Assembly (NCBI RefSeq): GCF_032062135.1
Contig: NC_092859.1
Coordinates: forward strand, 72,863,580-72,927,579
Direction: 5' to 3'
DNA: 64,000 nucleotides
Origin: Pyxicephalus adspersus
Taxonomy: Eukaryota > Chordata > Amphibia > Anura > Pyxicephalidae
The position numbers and the translations under genes are program-made. Position 1 is the stretch's first letter, and each line of letters starts with the position of its first letter. The notes beneath the pieces were generated by a model, which was not told where the DNA came from, did no database searches, and saw only the letters and a list, made by a program, of their open reading frames with translations. This document shows, one piece after another, positions 13,283 through 24,957 of this stretch.

Positions 13283-16200
13283 ATAGTGTTATGTTACCAT
13301 ACAAGATAAATAATAAAAAGTCATGGTATACAGTGCCAGGTTGCTATAAGAATATAAACGAGGTGTTTTTTATGCAAATGCTATCTTGCCCCATTTTATG
13401 ATGATCTCCCATAAGGCAGTAAAGTACATTTAGCAGGGCTCTCCTTTTAGATCAATACATTACTTAAAAATCATATTTTTCCTTTTCTACTGGTAGCTCA
13501 GAAATGTGAATGCGTCAGATCAGCTGTAATGGCCTTTCATTTGTGACTGGTTTGAAAAAGGCACTATATAAATATAATTTAAGATATGTACTCCTGATAA
13601 TTTCCCACACATTTCACATTCACTTTTAAAATAGCATGATTCAGTCAGAGACCACTGCCAAATTCAATGATGTTTGCCACTGTACTTTTGCAGAATAATG
13701 GTTCCACGGCTTTCTGTTTTTGCATTAAACATGATCACCCATTTTATGGGTAAATAATTTACAACATTTGTTTCGGAGGTCATTGGTCCAGCATTGTACT
13801 TGAATATAGGAGGGTGCAGCATCAACGGACCAGTAAACCATTCTAGAATCTGGCGAAAAGTAGCTTACAGAAGCAAGGATTATTTCTTTGCTTAACCCCT
13901 ACCTTTTTTAACACCAAACAAGCATTATTACTTTTAATATTAGCCAGTCCATTGTCAATTACTAACTGACCCTCAGAGGGGCCCACAATCTAAGCATTAG
14001 ACCCTTGCTATACAAAGTGGGTTGGGAAACCAAACTAATATTTAAACAATGTAGCCAGGGTTCAACTTCTAGTTCACCCTATGATTATTATATTAAAAAA
14101 ACTTGTACTTTCTATGTATTGGGTATCTAGAAGTAGATAGTTCATGGTGATAGCATGGTCAAATAGATGTAGGTCCACTGTAGAAAGTACCTGTGGCTGA
14201 TGAAGTCATGAATAATGCCATTGGAGTGACAGAAGTCACCTTGAGGACTGCACTGTTAGCTCTTTGCATATCTATTATGATACAAACATTTTTCAACTCT
14301 TTGATCGAAGACTATAGGGAATGCCCATGAAGTAGGCCAAGTCACTTGTATGGTTATATTTTGTCCTTCAAGATATTGCAGATCTGTAGAAATACTTTGC
14401 CTTCAGTAAAAAGCAATTCTGTGCAGTTGCATGACTGGATTCAAAGCTGGATCAAAATATAGTTTCACTTGAAAGTCTTTTAATATTCCAATGTCCTTAT
14501 TCAAGTGAGAGTATTGCTGCACTACGAGTGTTTGAAGCAACTGAAAAATCATTCATGAGTTTAATAAGTTCTAGGCAAAACGTGTTATGAATTCCTTGCC
14601 AACATAAAACATTTTTGTATCTGTATCTTTGAATTTGCTCGTAGCCAAATAAAAGTGATCCTTTCTATTCCCCATGTAACCTAGAGCTGAACTCCAGGCA
14701 AAAAAAAACTAAATACACAAATAAAATACATGTATAAAAGTTGTTTTACCTGCAAAGGATTTGTATTTTGGTTCATCCAGTTCTTCATTCAGAGATTTTG
14801 ACGTGTTTATGGGTTTTTTGGGGATTTTTTTAGCTATTTATTTTTTGCTATCTAGGATTCTGTTGAAAAGATTTCTGCTCTCTTTTTGTCAACTGTTTTC
14901 CCAGAGAACAAGAGAGGGAAAATCTGCTACAGCAACACAAACCAAAAAAAAACCTTTTTTAGTAGAGTAGAGGAAAGTTTCATTCTGTCTGGTGAAAAGG
15001 GAGGGTATGGATCACTAGCAATCCTTTCCATAATGGCTACTAGTCAACAATGGGTCACTAGAAAAGACCTACCTATTTCTACAGCTTTACTTCCTCACTG
15101 ACCCAACAGAATGTGGCTGGAAAATAAGGTTCTGCATCATTTTGGGCAGCAGGGTTGTTCTAGTGTGTCATAGACTTTAGTGAGAAAACTTTCCTACTAC
15201 AGAAGAAATTAAAGACAACATATGTTTTTAGGGTACTGCTAGACACAAGTAACATTTCCAAATGTTCCTTATAAAATAGCATTTTTAGCCTTTTTCTACT
15301 TTTTGCATACAATAAATAATTGTCACCAATACACATATACATTTCTTTCTCTGATTAACACCTTTCTGGTGCAGGGTGCTAGAGAAATGCAGGGTTCTAT
15401 AATACTATTTTTACCGTGTAGTATTAGGAAAAAAAACTCTACTTGTTGTACATATTAACCTTTTTACTGAACACAATTTTTGTATAAACATAAAGGCAGT
15501 TTGTGTATGCAGCTTCTGGGTTGTTGTTGTGACTTGAATACCTTTGCATTTACAGTAGACATCTCAGCTTTTAAACAGCATTCCATCCTAGTCCTGAAGT
15601 GTCAGGGCATTAAAGTGTCAATCAACTAATACAATTGCCAGTTGGTAAATGATCACCATCTTTTACTATTAAGCAAAATATCTATATAAGGACCTTTGGA
15701 GATGGCTGCTTTATTCATTGAAGAAAAAGTGGAGAACAGTGGTGTTTTCTTAAATAAAAAATCTTTTCTCTTGCTATGATAGCCACTTTACAAAGTAGTG
15801 CACTTGGCTGTAATGAAAGTGAATGGGCTGTGTGAGTATGAATGATCACCACTTTAGCGTTATTCCTGATCCCTAAACCTATTCCCATTTAATAAATATG
15901 GCATTATAAAAGTGGCTATCAGATTTCTATAAGTGAAGACATTTTATAAATAGACTCCTGGAGTTCACCAGTAATCTAGTGAACTGATTAAGATGAGCTC
16001 AGGCTATCTAAATTCATTTTTCATTAAATTGAAGAAGCTGCAGCATGGTATTATGTGCGCTTTTATTTTCTCACTGGTATTTGAAAACTCACAGTTCTTT
16101 GCCAGCAAGCTTAATCTGATGTGAAATGCATTCAGAGTTCACCAATCTGTTGTGCTGTCTAAAAATGTAGATTCTAAAATGTGAATTCTTGTTAGGGGAG

Positions 16201-18211
16201 ACAAAAGCTGTGAGTTGTCCTTCACATCAGAAAATGTGTCAGCAGGTACTGTTGAGATTGTCATATCATACGGTCTTTCTCTAGCTAAATGCAGCAACCC
16301 CATGTTCTTTCTATAAATCTTATTTACAGCTACAACATTAGGAATTTTTAAATTGCGAATCCTTTCACAATTCAGTGGATAGAGAATTTACAGAAAAATG
16401 ATAGACATGTTTCATGTATTCATCCAGTAATGCTACATGTGGACACTGTACTCGCTGCGTGAGTCATGCTGGTAGGAAGAACATATGCAAAATTTCATCT
16501 TTGTAGACACTTGTAATGTTCATGATTATCAGATAAAAAGGAACATTTGGGTAAGATATACATAGATAATGTGTTCTTTTACACATTTAACATCAAAGGA
16601 TCACATGTCATTGCACCCCATCATTTAAGAATATATTCATTTTGGAGCTGAGTGATCATAGCAGCTCATACTATTTCTCAAAAAACAACTGACCTCATTA
16701 TATTTCTACTGTCTTTAAGAGCACATACAACCTAATAACCACTACCGGGTTGCTGCATGTATCCCTTTTTAGAAAAGAAAACCCAAACTTACATAACATG
16801 TTACGTAATGTTACGTAACATATGCTAACTTCAATGACCCTAATATGCCATGATTTTGGTGCTATGATCACTGCAGAAAACCATTTTGTTTGTTATATTT
16901 TGACTAAATATTTGGAAAAAAAGGTTATAGCCAAAGTTTGGAAAAGACCTGCTGAAATAAGAACCTTTCTTTGCTACCAGTATCCTTACATCTCACATCT
17001 CTACTTTCGAGCCAGCCTTGCAATCCAGGAAGTAGATGCTGATCAAGAATAGTGCCCAAAATGGTTTATTCCAGAAGAAAGTATTCTCCTAAAAATCACC
17101 CTGATCTTTGTAAGAGATGATGAATACTAGTACACATTACTCCTACATGTTACTTAGCATTTGTGAATTTAAAAAATATATATTTAATGCTTACTGTACT
17201 TTAGGATATACTTAGAGAGCATTCCAAATGTAGCTGTGTTTACTGATAGAAATAGCTCACCAAATTCTTTAGGTTGTGTTCCAGAACAGATGTGCTGTTC
17301 ATTTACACTGCCATATGTATGATTTTTAGAGTGATGTACCAATATAAGTACCAATATAAGTATGTAAATGAGACAGATCTTAATCCTTATGCTAATGGAC
17401 ACATGCTAATAAAATTGTGATTTGGCCAAAGCAGATATCCCAAGGCTTCCAAAATAAGGTGTTTGCCATGATCTAATAATGACATTATGTTCCAAACACA
17501 CATGGTTAAGGAGTTTCGTTTTTTTTCGTGAAATGCTTGAAAATAAGCCAATTACTGTTCACTTTATTTTCTTCCATTTTAACACTGATTCCATTTTTTC
17601 CTGGTGAATTACAGAAGAATGCTTTGCTAGTCATCAGGGTAAACAAAATGCATATATATTGTTAAATTTCTTCCAACTCTAAACTTTTTTTTTTTGCCTG
17701 TCGTTTGTAAGCAAACAACAACAGCATATGGCTATACCTTAGACTAGGAATATACCTAGGATACTGGAATATGTACTATAACTATGGAGTGTGGAAATTT
17801 CTACAATAATATAAATGGATGCAAAAAGTAAGAAGATAGGTAGATATAAATAGATAAATGGACATATTTGTTTTACATTTCTAAAATTCATTTTTAACCT
17901 TTTTCAGGTTTCAAAAAGGTACCTCATTGCTAATGAAGAAGCGTGCTACAATCAGCAAGATTCCTTACGGCATAAGGACAAAACTCTTACTCCAAGCTAT
18001 GGATAATTTATTGAAACACAGAACCTAATGCTGGAATGACAATTCATATAGTCAGCAATACTTTATCTCAATATAACAGAGAAATCTCCTGACAAAACAA
18101 AGTCTTTTATTCACACCTTAGGGGGAAGGGAAAACAAAAGTGCAAAAATACAGGCAAATGTTAATAAAAACCAGTGGTATAACAAAAACATAGAGACCGT
18201 TCCTGGGTTTA
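13283..18211. other. AT-rich sequence upstream of HRH2, no supported gene
   Basis: No exon or RNA gene was recognised. A block at about 14684-15120 opens with 'gctgaactccaggcaaaaaa', a phrase repeated near 31636, so it is probably an interspersed repeat. A small palindrome, ATGTTACGTAACAT, lies at about 16808-16821. HRH2 5' non-coding exons could lie here but cannot be recognised from sequence alone. Confidence 0.4.
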
Positions 18212-18254
18212 GGGGTCCAGCAATGCAGAGTACATTATTGCACTGCTGGGCCCC
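18212..18254 (+). other. Short inverted repeat (hairpin) just upstream of HRH2
   Basis: GGTCCAGCAATGCA is followed about 10 bases later by TTGCACTGCTGGGCC, which pairs with it apart from a few mismatches and so makes a stem of about 16 bp. It ends about 120 bases before the HRH2 ATG and upstream of the nearer candidate splice acceptor, so it may be intronic or promoter-proximal. It may equally be the relic of a small repeat. Confidence 0.45.
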
Positions 18255-18308
18255 TTGTACATATACTTTTAATAATTGTGATCTTTAAAAAACTGATATA
18301 TTTCTCAG

Positions 18309-18375
18309 AACTTTGAATATTAAAACATTCCAGCTAAATGTAACAAGAAACTGTATGAAAGCAATGTGCTCTGTC
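18309..18375 (+). other. HRH2 5' leader adjacent to the coding exon, with possible splice acceptor
   Basis: The sequence ATATATTTCTCAG ending at 18308 could be the 3' splice site that joins an upstream non-coding exon to the HRH2 coding exon. A stronger-looking alternative acceptor (AACCTTTTTCAG) ends near 17908. The 67 bases before the chosen ATG contain two in-frame ATGs in weaker contexts (18355 with T at -3, 18364 with T at +4). No upstream exon could be assigned. Confidence 0.35.
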
Positions 18376-19485
18376 ATGGGTGACGACCTTAATGATTCAG
18401 TTGCCACATGCTGGAAGACAATACTGTACAATGTTCTCATTGGAGTTGTTCTTGTTCTAATCATTATCATCACTATATGCGGCAATGTAGTTGTGTGCTT
18501 GGCTGTTGGATTTGACCGACGACTTCGTAGTTTGACAAACTGCTTTATTGTCTCCCTGGCTATAACAGACCTTTTACTGGGTATATTGGTGCTACCATTT
18601 TCCGCTTTGAACTTGTTACATGAAGAATGGCCTTTTGGATCAACTTTTTGCAATATCTATACCAGCCTGGATGTTATGTTGTGCACAGCTTCCATCCTCA
18701 ATCTTTTTATGATTAGCTTGGACCGCTACTATGGTGTCACAGCCCCTCTACGCTACTCCATGCTTGTTACCCCATGTAGGGTTGGCATAGCCATGGGTTT
18801 AATATGGGTAGTTTCACTGATGGTCTCATTTCTTCCTATACATCTTGGATGGAATACAAAGGATAAAACAATCCAAAACTCCAGGGATGACGACAGCAAA
18901 GAATGCAAATTGGAGCTAAATAAGGAGTATGTACTAGTGGATGGTTTACTGACATTCTACCTGCCTTTAGTCATCATGTGTCTTATGTACTACAGGATAT
19001 TTAAGATTGCCAGAGAGCAGGCTAAAAGAATTAACCATGCCAGCTGTTGCAATGCTGTCAGTCCTACACTACCTACAGTTCGAGAACATAAAGCTACTGT
19101 GACACTGGCAGCTGTAATGGGTGCATTCATCATCTGCTGGTTCCCCTATTTCACTGTTTTTACCTATGAAGGAGTAAATGACATTGAAGTAGATGAGACT
19201 GCTTTCCTAATAGTTCTGTGGTTGGGCTATGCAAACTCTGCTCTCAATCCAATTTTGTATGCTGCTTTGAATAGAGACTTCCGTACAGCCTACCAACGAC
19301 TTCTTCACTGTAGACGTGTGGGTCCCTTGAGCCATGAGACCCCTCTCACTCTCCTCCATATTCGCCGGCCAGAAGAAAGAACTCTGCAGGTTATGGAGAG
19401 TTTACAGGGAGACAAGACACACAGTATTCAAGAAAGCAATGGGAAAGAATTTAGCCCCTTCATCAAAAATGTATCAGAAAGGTAA
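18376..19485 (+). CDS. HRH2: Histamine H2 receptor, complete single-exon coding region (369 aa)
   Basis: This is a class-A aminergic GPCR of the plasma membrane. The family couples histamine binding to Gs and adenylyl cyclase. Seven hydrophobic segments lie near residues 18-41, 53-77, 91-112, 134-157, 186-208, 238-262 and 274-297. Visible motifs are Asp65 in TM2 (LAITD), Cys92 and Cys177 for the TM3-ECL2 disulfide, Asp99 in TM3 (amine anchor), DRY at 116-118, Asp189 and Thr193 in TM5 (histamine imidazole contacts), CWFP at 254-257 and NPILY at 291-295. Cys312 after helix 8 is a likely palmitoylation site. Long stretches such as [20 protein letters not shown] match mammalian H2 closely. Of three in-frame ATGs (18355, 18364, 18376) I chose 18376: it has G at -3 and +4, and it places the first residue 36 positions before the GN of TM1, inclusive, as I recall for human H2. 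Asn6 (N-D-S) is then an N-terminal sequon. The frame is open upstream without an ATG to about 18289. Identity is near certain; the exact start is slightly less so. Confidence 0.97.
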   Translation: MGDDLNDSVATCWKTILYNVLIGVVLVLIIIITICGNVVVCLAVGFDRRLRSLTNCFIVSLAITDLLLGILVLPFSALNLLHEEWPFGSTFCNIYTSLDVMLCTASILNLFMISLDRYYGVTAPLRYSMLVTPCRVGIAMGLIWVVSLMVSFLPIHLGWNTKDKTIQNSRDDDSKECKLELNKEYVLVDGLLTFYLPLVIMCLMYYRIFKIAREQAKRINHASCCNAVSPTLPTVREHKATVTLAAVMGAFIICWFPYFTVFTYEGVNDIEVDETAFLIVLWLGYANSALNPILYAALNRDFRTAYQRLLHCRRVGPLSHETPLTLLHIRRPEERTLQVMESLQGDKTHSIQESNGKEFSPFIKNVSER

Positions 19486-19487
19486 TA
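19479..19487 (+). promoter_or_regulatory. Putative 5' splice site overlapping the HRH2 stop codon
   Basis: The last codons of the 369-aa form read GAA AGG TAA, so the sequence AAG|GTAATA is at once Arg-stop and a near-consensus splice donor cut after 19481. Unspliced, the receptor ends at Arg369. Spliced to 46484, the TAA is removed and the Arg codon is rebuilt from AG plus G. Confidence 0.55.
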
Positions 19488-20297
19488 TATTTTTTATCTT
19501 GTTATAATAGTCTTTGATAAAATATTAAGAATTCATTTGGTTAAGATTGCAGGAAGGGTTATAAACTTTTGCTGTCCATGTTCCTGCTGATGATAAAGAT
19601 TCTCCCTATACATCCTTAAACTGAGCTGAAAGTGAGGGATAATTCAGTTTTGAGCATCTAGAAAGGAAATCGAGGATATATTTTAACATACTAGGCTTTT
19701 TGTACTAAGTGGTTGGAGAAAATTCACTTAGCAAAGTGATTTCTACTTAAAGCAGACATTCCACTGAAAGATTATGGCAACTGCCATTGCTGAATTTGTT
19801 CCAAAAATGTTAATTACCTGGGTTTAAAGTTGATCTTTTGGTTTCAGTGATTTCAGTTACACACCATTGATTCAGAAGATAATAAAGGCAGGGGATCTGA
19901 ACACCAACCAGGCAAGTTGTATATTATAGAACCAGGTCAGAAATGTCAGTTTCTGAATCTCTCTGTGGAGGGTCTGGTTAAACTTTAGGCTCAATTTAAA
20001 CAGAATGTCTACAGACCAGCTAGTTGGTAGCTACTCCGCCAGCCTAACCTTTTCTAACTCAAGTGGCAAGCACTCATCCACTAATAGTAAAAGGGGAAAA
20101 TGCTGGCACATGATTGGATAATGCTGCCATTCACTTTGCAAAGTAAGTATGGCCGATCAGTGCACTACTAAATGAATTACTGTGAAAGGACATGCTAGTG
20201 TGTCAAGGTTGGCCTGGTAGTAGTTTTGAAATGCCATTTATTTTATATTTTTGGCTTCTAGATCATATTTTCAACAATTGGTGGGGGGTACGTATAG
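19486..20297 (+). other. Probable 3' untranslated region of the short HRH2 transcript and downstream flank
   Basis: This is AT-rich non-coding sequence directly after the HRH2 stop. AATAAA at 19881-19886 is a plausible polyadenylation signal, followed within about 100 bases by a GT-rich stretch (TGTGGAGGGTCTGG). No open frame of interest is seen. The poly(A) assignment rests only on the hexamer and spacing. Confidence 0.35.
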
Positions 20298-20359
20298 TTT
20301 ATTATTTTATTTATTTATTATTATATTTTATTATTTATTATTTATTTTATTATTTTATT
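20298..20359. repeat. (TATT)n/(TTA)n low-complexity tract
   Basis: An almost pure A/T run of TATT and TTA units directly abuts the left end of the first copy of the 2.49-kb duplication. Confidence 0.85.
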
Positions 20360-22846
20360 GCATTATAGGTGTGGAATCTGTAAAGTGTGACAGTGTTCTC
20401 CCCAAAAAAGCTGGGTGGGAGGAAGCTGCAGGTGGGTGGCAGCCCTTGTATTGTGACCCAACTTTTTAGCCACCACCCCAAAACAGCTGGGTGGTTACTA
20501 AAAATTTCCAGGTCGAGAGCCCGGCTAAAAGGGGCAGAGGAGGACACAGTGTTGCACGAAAAGTAATTCTTAATGTATACATGAAAACAATACTAATATT
20601 AATATTGCTCTCCACTTTTACCCTGCTGTCACAAGCACTGAATCACCAGTACCATTATGATATATACAGCCCTGATTTTGAGTTTATTGTCAGTGGCGGT
20701 ACTTGATAAGATTGACTACAATGTCTTATTATGAACATTTTTATGTTTATTAAACTAGAATGCAGATATTTAGCATTATCTATTTTTTTTTTTTTTGCTT
20801 AGTATGCAGTCATGACCAGGAAATATTTTGGATACTCCTAAAACAAAACTTTTTAGAGTCCCAGTGGGGAAAATAGATTGTCAGGTTCTAACCTTTACAG
20901 ACTTTAATGCAAATCCACATTAAAAGTTGTATTGATGTCCATATGACCATTTTCACAACAAGACCTATGGTATAAGGCGAATAGTAACATTGTTTCATTC
21001 ATAGTATTACATCAATCCTAAAAGAACACAGGGATAGAAAGTGGAACCTATGGTATTGATTCCTAATTATCGCTTTCTGTTCAGCAATAAAAAAAAGTTT
21101 TTTACAATTATACGCAGAACTTTACTAGCCTGAATTCTGTGTTTTTTGCCATACATAAATAAAAGCAAGCATGTAGCTTCTTCCTGTAATAGCAGGCAAT
21201 AAATATGTCTCTCAGATGGGTTCATTTTTAGCTTACTTGCAGAGCTAGTAGCATCCCTGTCACCAAGAACTTCTGAGTTTTTCCTCCATTGGGCTACATG
21301 ATTTCTTCTGCCAGCCACGCAATTAAAAGTTAGACTGCTAACTGTGCAAGGTAGCTGAGCGTGGATTGACCATCCTCAAGAAAGGTAAATATGTATCCTG
21401 ATGCAATTTACATAAAAATGTCTTACAAGCTACACCTGATTTTAGCCTCCTGATTGGATGCATTATTCTCAGTAGAGCAGGATTTGGAAGCTTTTCTGCA
21501 ATTTGTGCTCACTTCAATAGCATTTTGACAGCCTCCATTACATAGAACAGCATGGCGATAGTGTAGCAGCAGTGCCAGTGGCCTGCCAAGTGACAGTAAA
21601 AGTCAAGAAAGCATTTAAAGGGCAAAGTGGCTCTGTGCCAAAAGATTGTGCTGTGGATTTCAACTTTATTACAGTTTTGTAACAAAACTGTGTGTCACAC
21701 TGTCGCAGAGCTCCCCTGAGCACAGAAAAATATTGTGCTATTTGTGGCATTTATTGTTTTCTTTTAGAGAGTGAAATCCGCCAACACATTTGTCCTGAAG
21801 TGCCAGTAAATAATGTTATAAAATTTATAATAGCGGTTTCATAAAAACAAACTGTAGTCTTCTAGCAGTGGAAGATAGGCACTTCAGGGGCATTACCACC
21901 ATTACATGCTAGATGTATCCATGTACTGTCCATAATAGCTGGATTCATATTTTTTTTCTATAGTGAGAATTATCAATAGGACAGAAAGTGATTTAAAATC
22001 CAATCTGCAAATATCAGGTCTGGTAAAAGGTCACTAATCTTTTCCCATAGATGCCAGGGTGTTTTTTTGCTCTGTTGACACCAAGGAGTTATTCTCTTAT
22101 GTTATTACTGCAACTTTTTCCCCTTCGCTGACACTGGGACATTTTTCCCTCCCACTGATGCCAGGGCAATTTATTTTTCTTCCACTAACCCCAGGGCTTT
22201 TTTTCCTTGCCAATGATGCAGGGACATATTTTCTATTACGATCTTTAGGGCACTTACATTAGAAACCTAATAGATGTGCCCCTTTTTCCCAAATTTTAAA
22301 AGTAGAAGAAATATACTAATCAAAACAAAAAAAGTTTTGGCTATACAAACACATAAATTTGTTTTAGCATAAATCTCCTTTTCTTTGCCACATAAAACTT
22401 TTAAAATGTTACCAAAAGGTCAGAAACATTGTTGTTAAATGATAATAAACATTTACAGTAATTTTTAGCTAAACCATAATGATATCTCGCTACAGTTCCT
22501 TGTTTTATTCTAAAAAAGCACTTCTTTTCTATTTTTGAAGTTCTCATGGTTGTGCACATCATGCATACAGTATTCCCAAACATCTACTCCTTCAAAGTGT
22601 TAAGATAATTCACATGATTTGTTACACTGTGGGAGTTGCAGCTTTTGCATGTCACAGATAAGGTCGAAGATCAATGTATCTGTACATAAACTTATTGTCC
22701 AGGAAATGAACAGGCTAAGTAGGGTGACAATGTCATGTCTGTAGGCAGAACCTGTAAAGCTGCGTACACACGGCAAATTTTTCTCGCCCGATAATCGGTA
22801 TCGGCCAATTATCGGGCGAAAATCTGCCGTGTGTACAGTCGGTCGT
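20357..22846 (+). repeat. Direct duplication, copy 1 (2.49 kb)
   Basis: The segment is repeated base for base at 24958-27447 (constant offset 4601) with only about four substitutions noticed (near 21018, 21326, 21675 and 22288). It starts at ATTGCATTATAGG and ends at CGGTCGT inside a MITE. It contains a block with two inverted 'agctgggtgg' motifs (about 20410-20495), poly-T tracts and only short open frames, so it is not an autonomous transposon. Such identity means a very recent duplication or an assembly artefact. Confidence 0.95.
22758..22846 (+). mobile_element. Truncated Harbinger-like MITE (left 89 bp)
   Basis: The sequence is identical to the first 89 bp of the complete element at 27359-27689, beginning AGCTGCGTACACACGG after TAA. 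It stops at the end of the duplication, and the right terminal repeat is missing. The fragment is itself an inverted repeat around 'gataatcggtatcggccaattatc'. Confidence 0.85.
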
Positions 22847-24957
22847 TTGAAGGCAAAGCACAGGAGCTTAAATTTGATTCTAAGGTGAAATGGAAGCCAA
22901 TGGAGAGAACTACAAAGAGATGCAGCAGAAGAGGAGGGGTTGTTTATTTTTATTTCTTTTGTGGGCTTTTAATTTTAATTTTATTTTGATGTGGAGCATT
23001 CTATGTTAATGATATTTTATTCTTAGATTTGTCTTTTTTTGCAGCTCACAGCTGCATTGTTTAAATGACGAATTGAAATTGAAGAAAAAAATGTATCTCC
23101 TACACATTCCTCTAGACAGCCTAGTTAGACCTAATTTCTCTGAATAATACTGATCTACTGATGGACAATTTTACACAGTTGTATCCTAATTCTTGTAGTA
23201 TAACCTCAGCCTGTGCACTTTGTCTCCTTAAAATTTTGGTCTAGCCTTTCTATTTAAAATTGTCCTGCTGATGGCCTGTTTTACATTGCTGTACTATTTG
23301 TGCTCTCTAAATTTGTGTGCTAAAACACTGGTAATATTCTTTGAGAGCTTGATAGACGTTGACCAGTGGCAGAACAGTTTTGCATTAGAAAAAACTGGTA
23401 AAGCCACTACAAATTGCTGGCCAACATGTATTTGCATCTCAAAGTATTACTAACAGCATTTATAGAAAAAGTATGTGTTGCTAAAACCTCTTTACAAGCT
23501 TCTCTTTAGGCTCCTGCTTCTGCTGTATGTAACTCAAGCTAAACTTAAAAGAAAAAAAGATAAATACATAACAAAATGTCCAATGTCAGTGTATGCTGTC
23601 ATTGAGAATAAATGAGAAAATCAAAAAGGCCCAGTTTCCCATGTCCCACTTTAATGGGATCTGCCCATCAAATTTTTATTTTTAAAAATCTGAACATTTA
23701 CCATGATTAGCTGAACCATTGGCAAATGAACCTTGGCTAAAAATGAGCACTAATAAATTGTCTAAACTTTTTATCAGCCTTCTAGAGATCTATTAGGTAT
23801 GATGCAGCACACTTTTTTTCTGTTAAGATTATAAGTACCCAATACATTATTAAATAAATTACAACACATACAGCGGTCTACCTCCATTCATTGCTAACAT
23901 AACACAACATTAGAATATTCACTTTGTGTGTGTACTTATTAGACTGTCAGCAGAACAAACCTGAAGAGCTTATTGTTAGCATCATCATATACCTTTAACC
24001 AGTTTGCATATTTCCATGAAACATGTCTATAGCTGTCTCTTGTGTATAAATGTTGTGATATTAGCTTAACATGCAGTAAAAAATATAAAATACTACATAT
24101 ACACATATGCAAGACTAAGGAATGAAAAATCTATTCACTACAAGGTTTAATAAAATGATATTCCCCAAATATATATCTTTACTTAGTTTATTTACAATAT
24201 TTTACTATTTCCACTTTCTGGGAGGTCATATCCCTGCTCAATTCAAGCTCAATTCATACCATTACAGTTTAGTGAATGCTGAGTCAGTTTTGTAATGTTT
24301 TACTGCTAATATGACCTAGAATTCAAAAATCTAAAGTGTAACAAATAAACACAAAATAAATAAAACCAGGATGAAGTAAGACTATTTTGTTGGAAAGTCA
24401 TTTTCATTATGTTCTTATCAGAGAACATGGTATGACTTTCCTGTTTGATATCATAAAAATATTATTTTCCAGAGTTCAGCCTGCCAATATTCTTGTTCCT
24501 GTGCCATGGAGTTTTAGGGAATCACCTTAGATCTAAGCACAAACAATATATGCTAAAAGTTAAAATCAATGTCATAAAATAACACATTTGAAACATCTGA
24601 AATATTAGGTGCACCCTTAAAATAATAAAAGATTGGTTCTTCCAAGTGCTGACATTTGCAATAAATAAACATAACACACTGCAAAAAGCTCACATAAAAC
24701 AAACAACATGTTTGCTTTATACCACCTCCTTCCCATCAAAACATATTTACCCTTTCTTTAACTACCTCTCCTCTTCATTCAGCCCCAAAAGCCCGTAAAG
24801 ATATACTAGTACTATAAATTTTACCCTTTCAAACTTTAAATCCCAGCCAGGACACTTCTTGTATGAAGTCTGTATGTTTTCACCATTTATTCACTTGTCA
24901 TACTGGTAGGTCATTTTGCTTCCCTCTAAAAATAGCTTGTTAGATTGTGTTAGAGAC
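22847..24957. other. Spacer between the two duplication copies, no gene
   Basis: About 2.1 kb separates the copies. The first part (about 22850-22940: 'gcacaggagcttaaatttgattctaaggtgaaatggaagccaatgg') looks like a dispersed repeat fragment. The remainder is AT-rich without exon-like features. None of it is present after copy 2, so this is not a simple tandem duplication. Confidence 0.5.

Noticed and set aside
16790..16822. TTACGTAA palindromes considered as a regulatory site
   Set aside because: Short A/T-rich palindromes of this size are expected by chance in this sequence, and no neighbouring promoter feature was seen.
18285..18653. 122-codon antisense frame
   Set aside because: It is a shadow of the HRH2 coding region on the opposite strand.
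22757..22838. Inverted repeat considered as a microRNA precursor
   Set aside because: It is part of the MITE and identical in the second copy; no independent evidence for processing.
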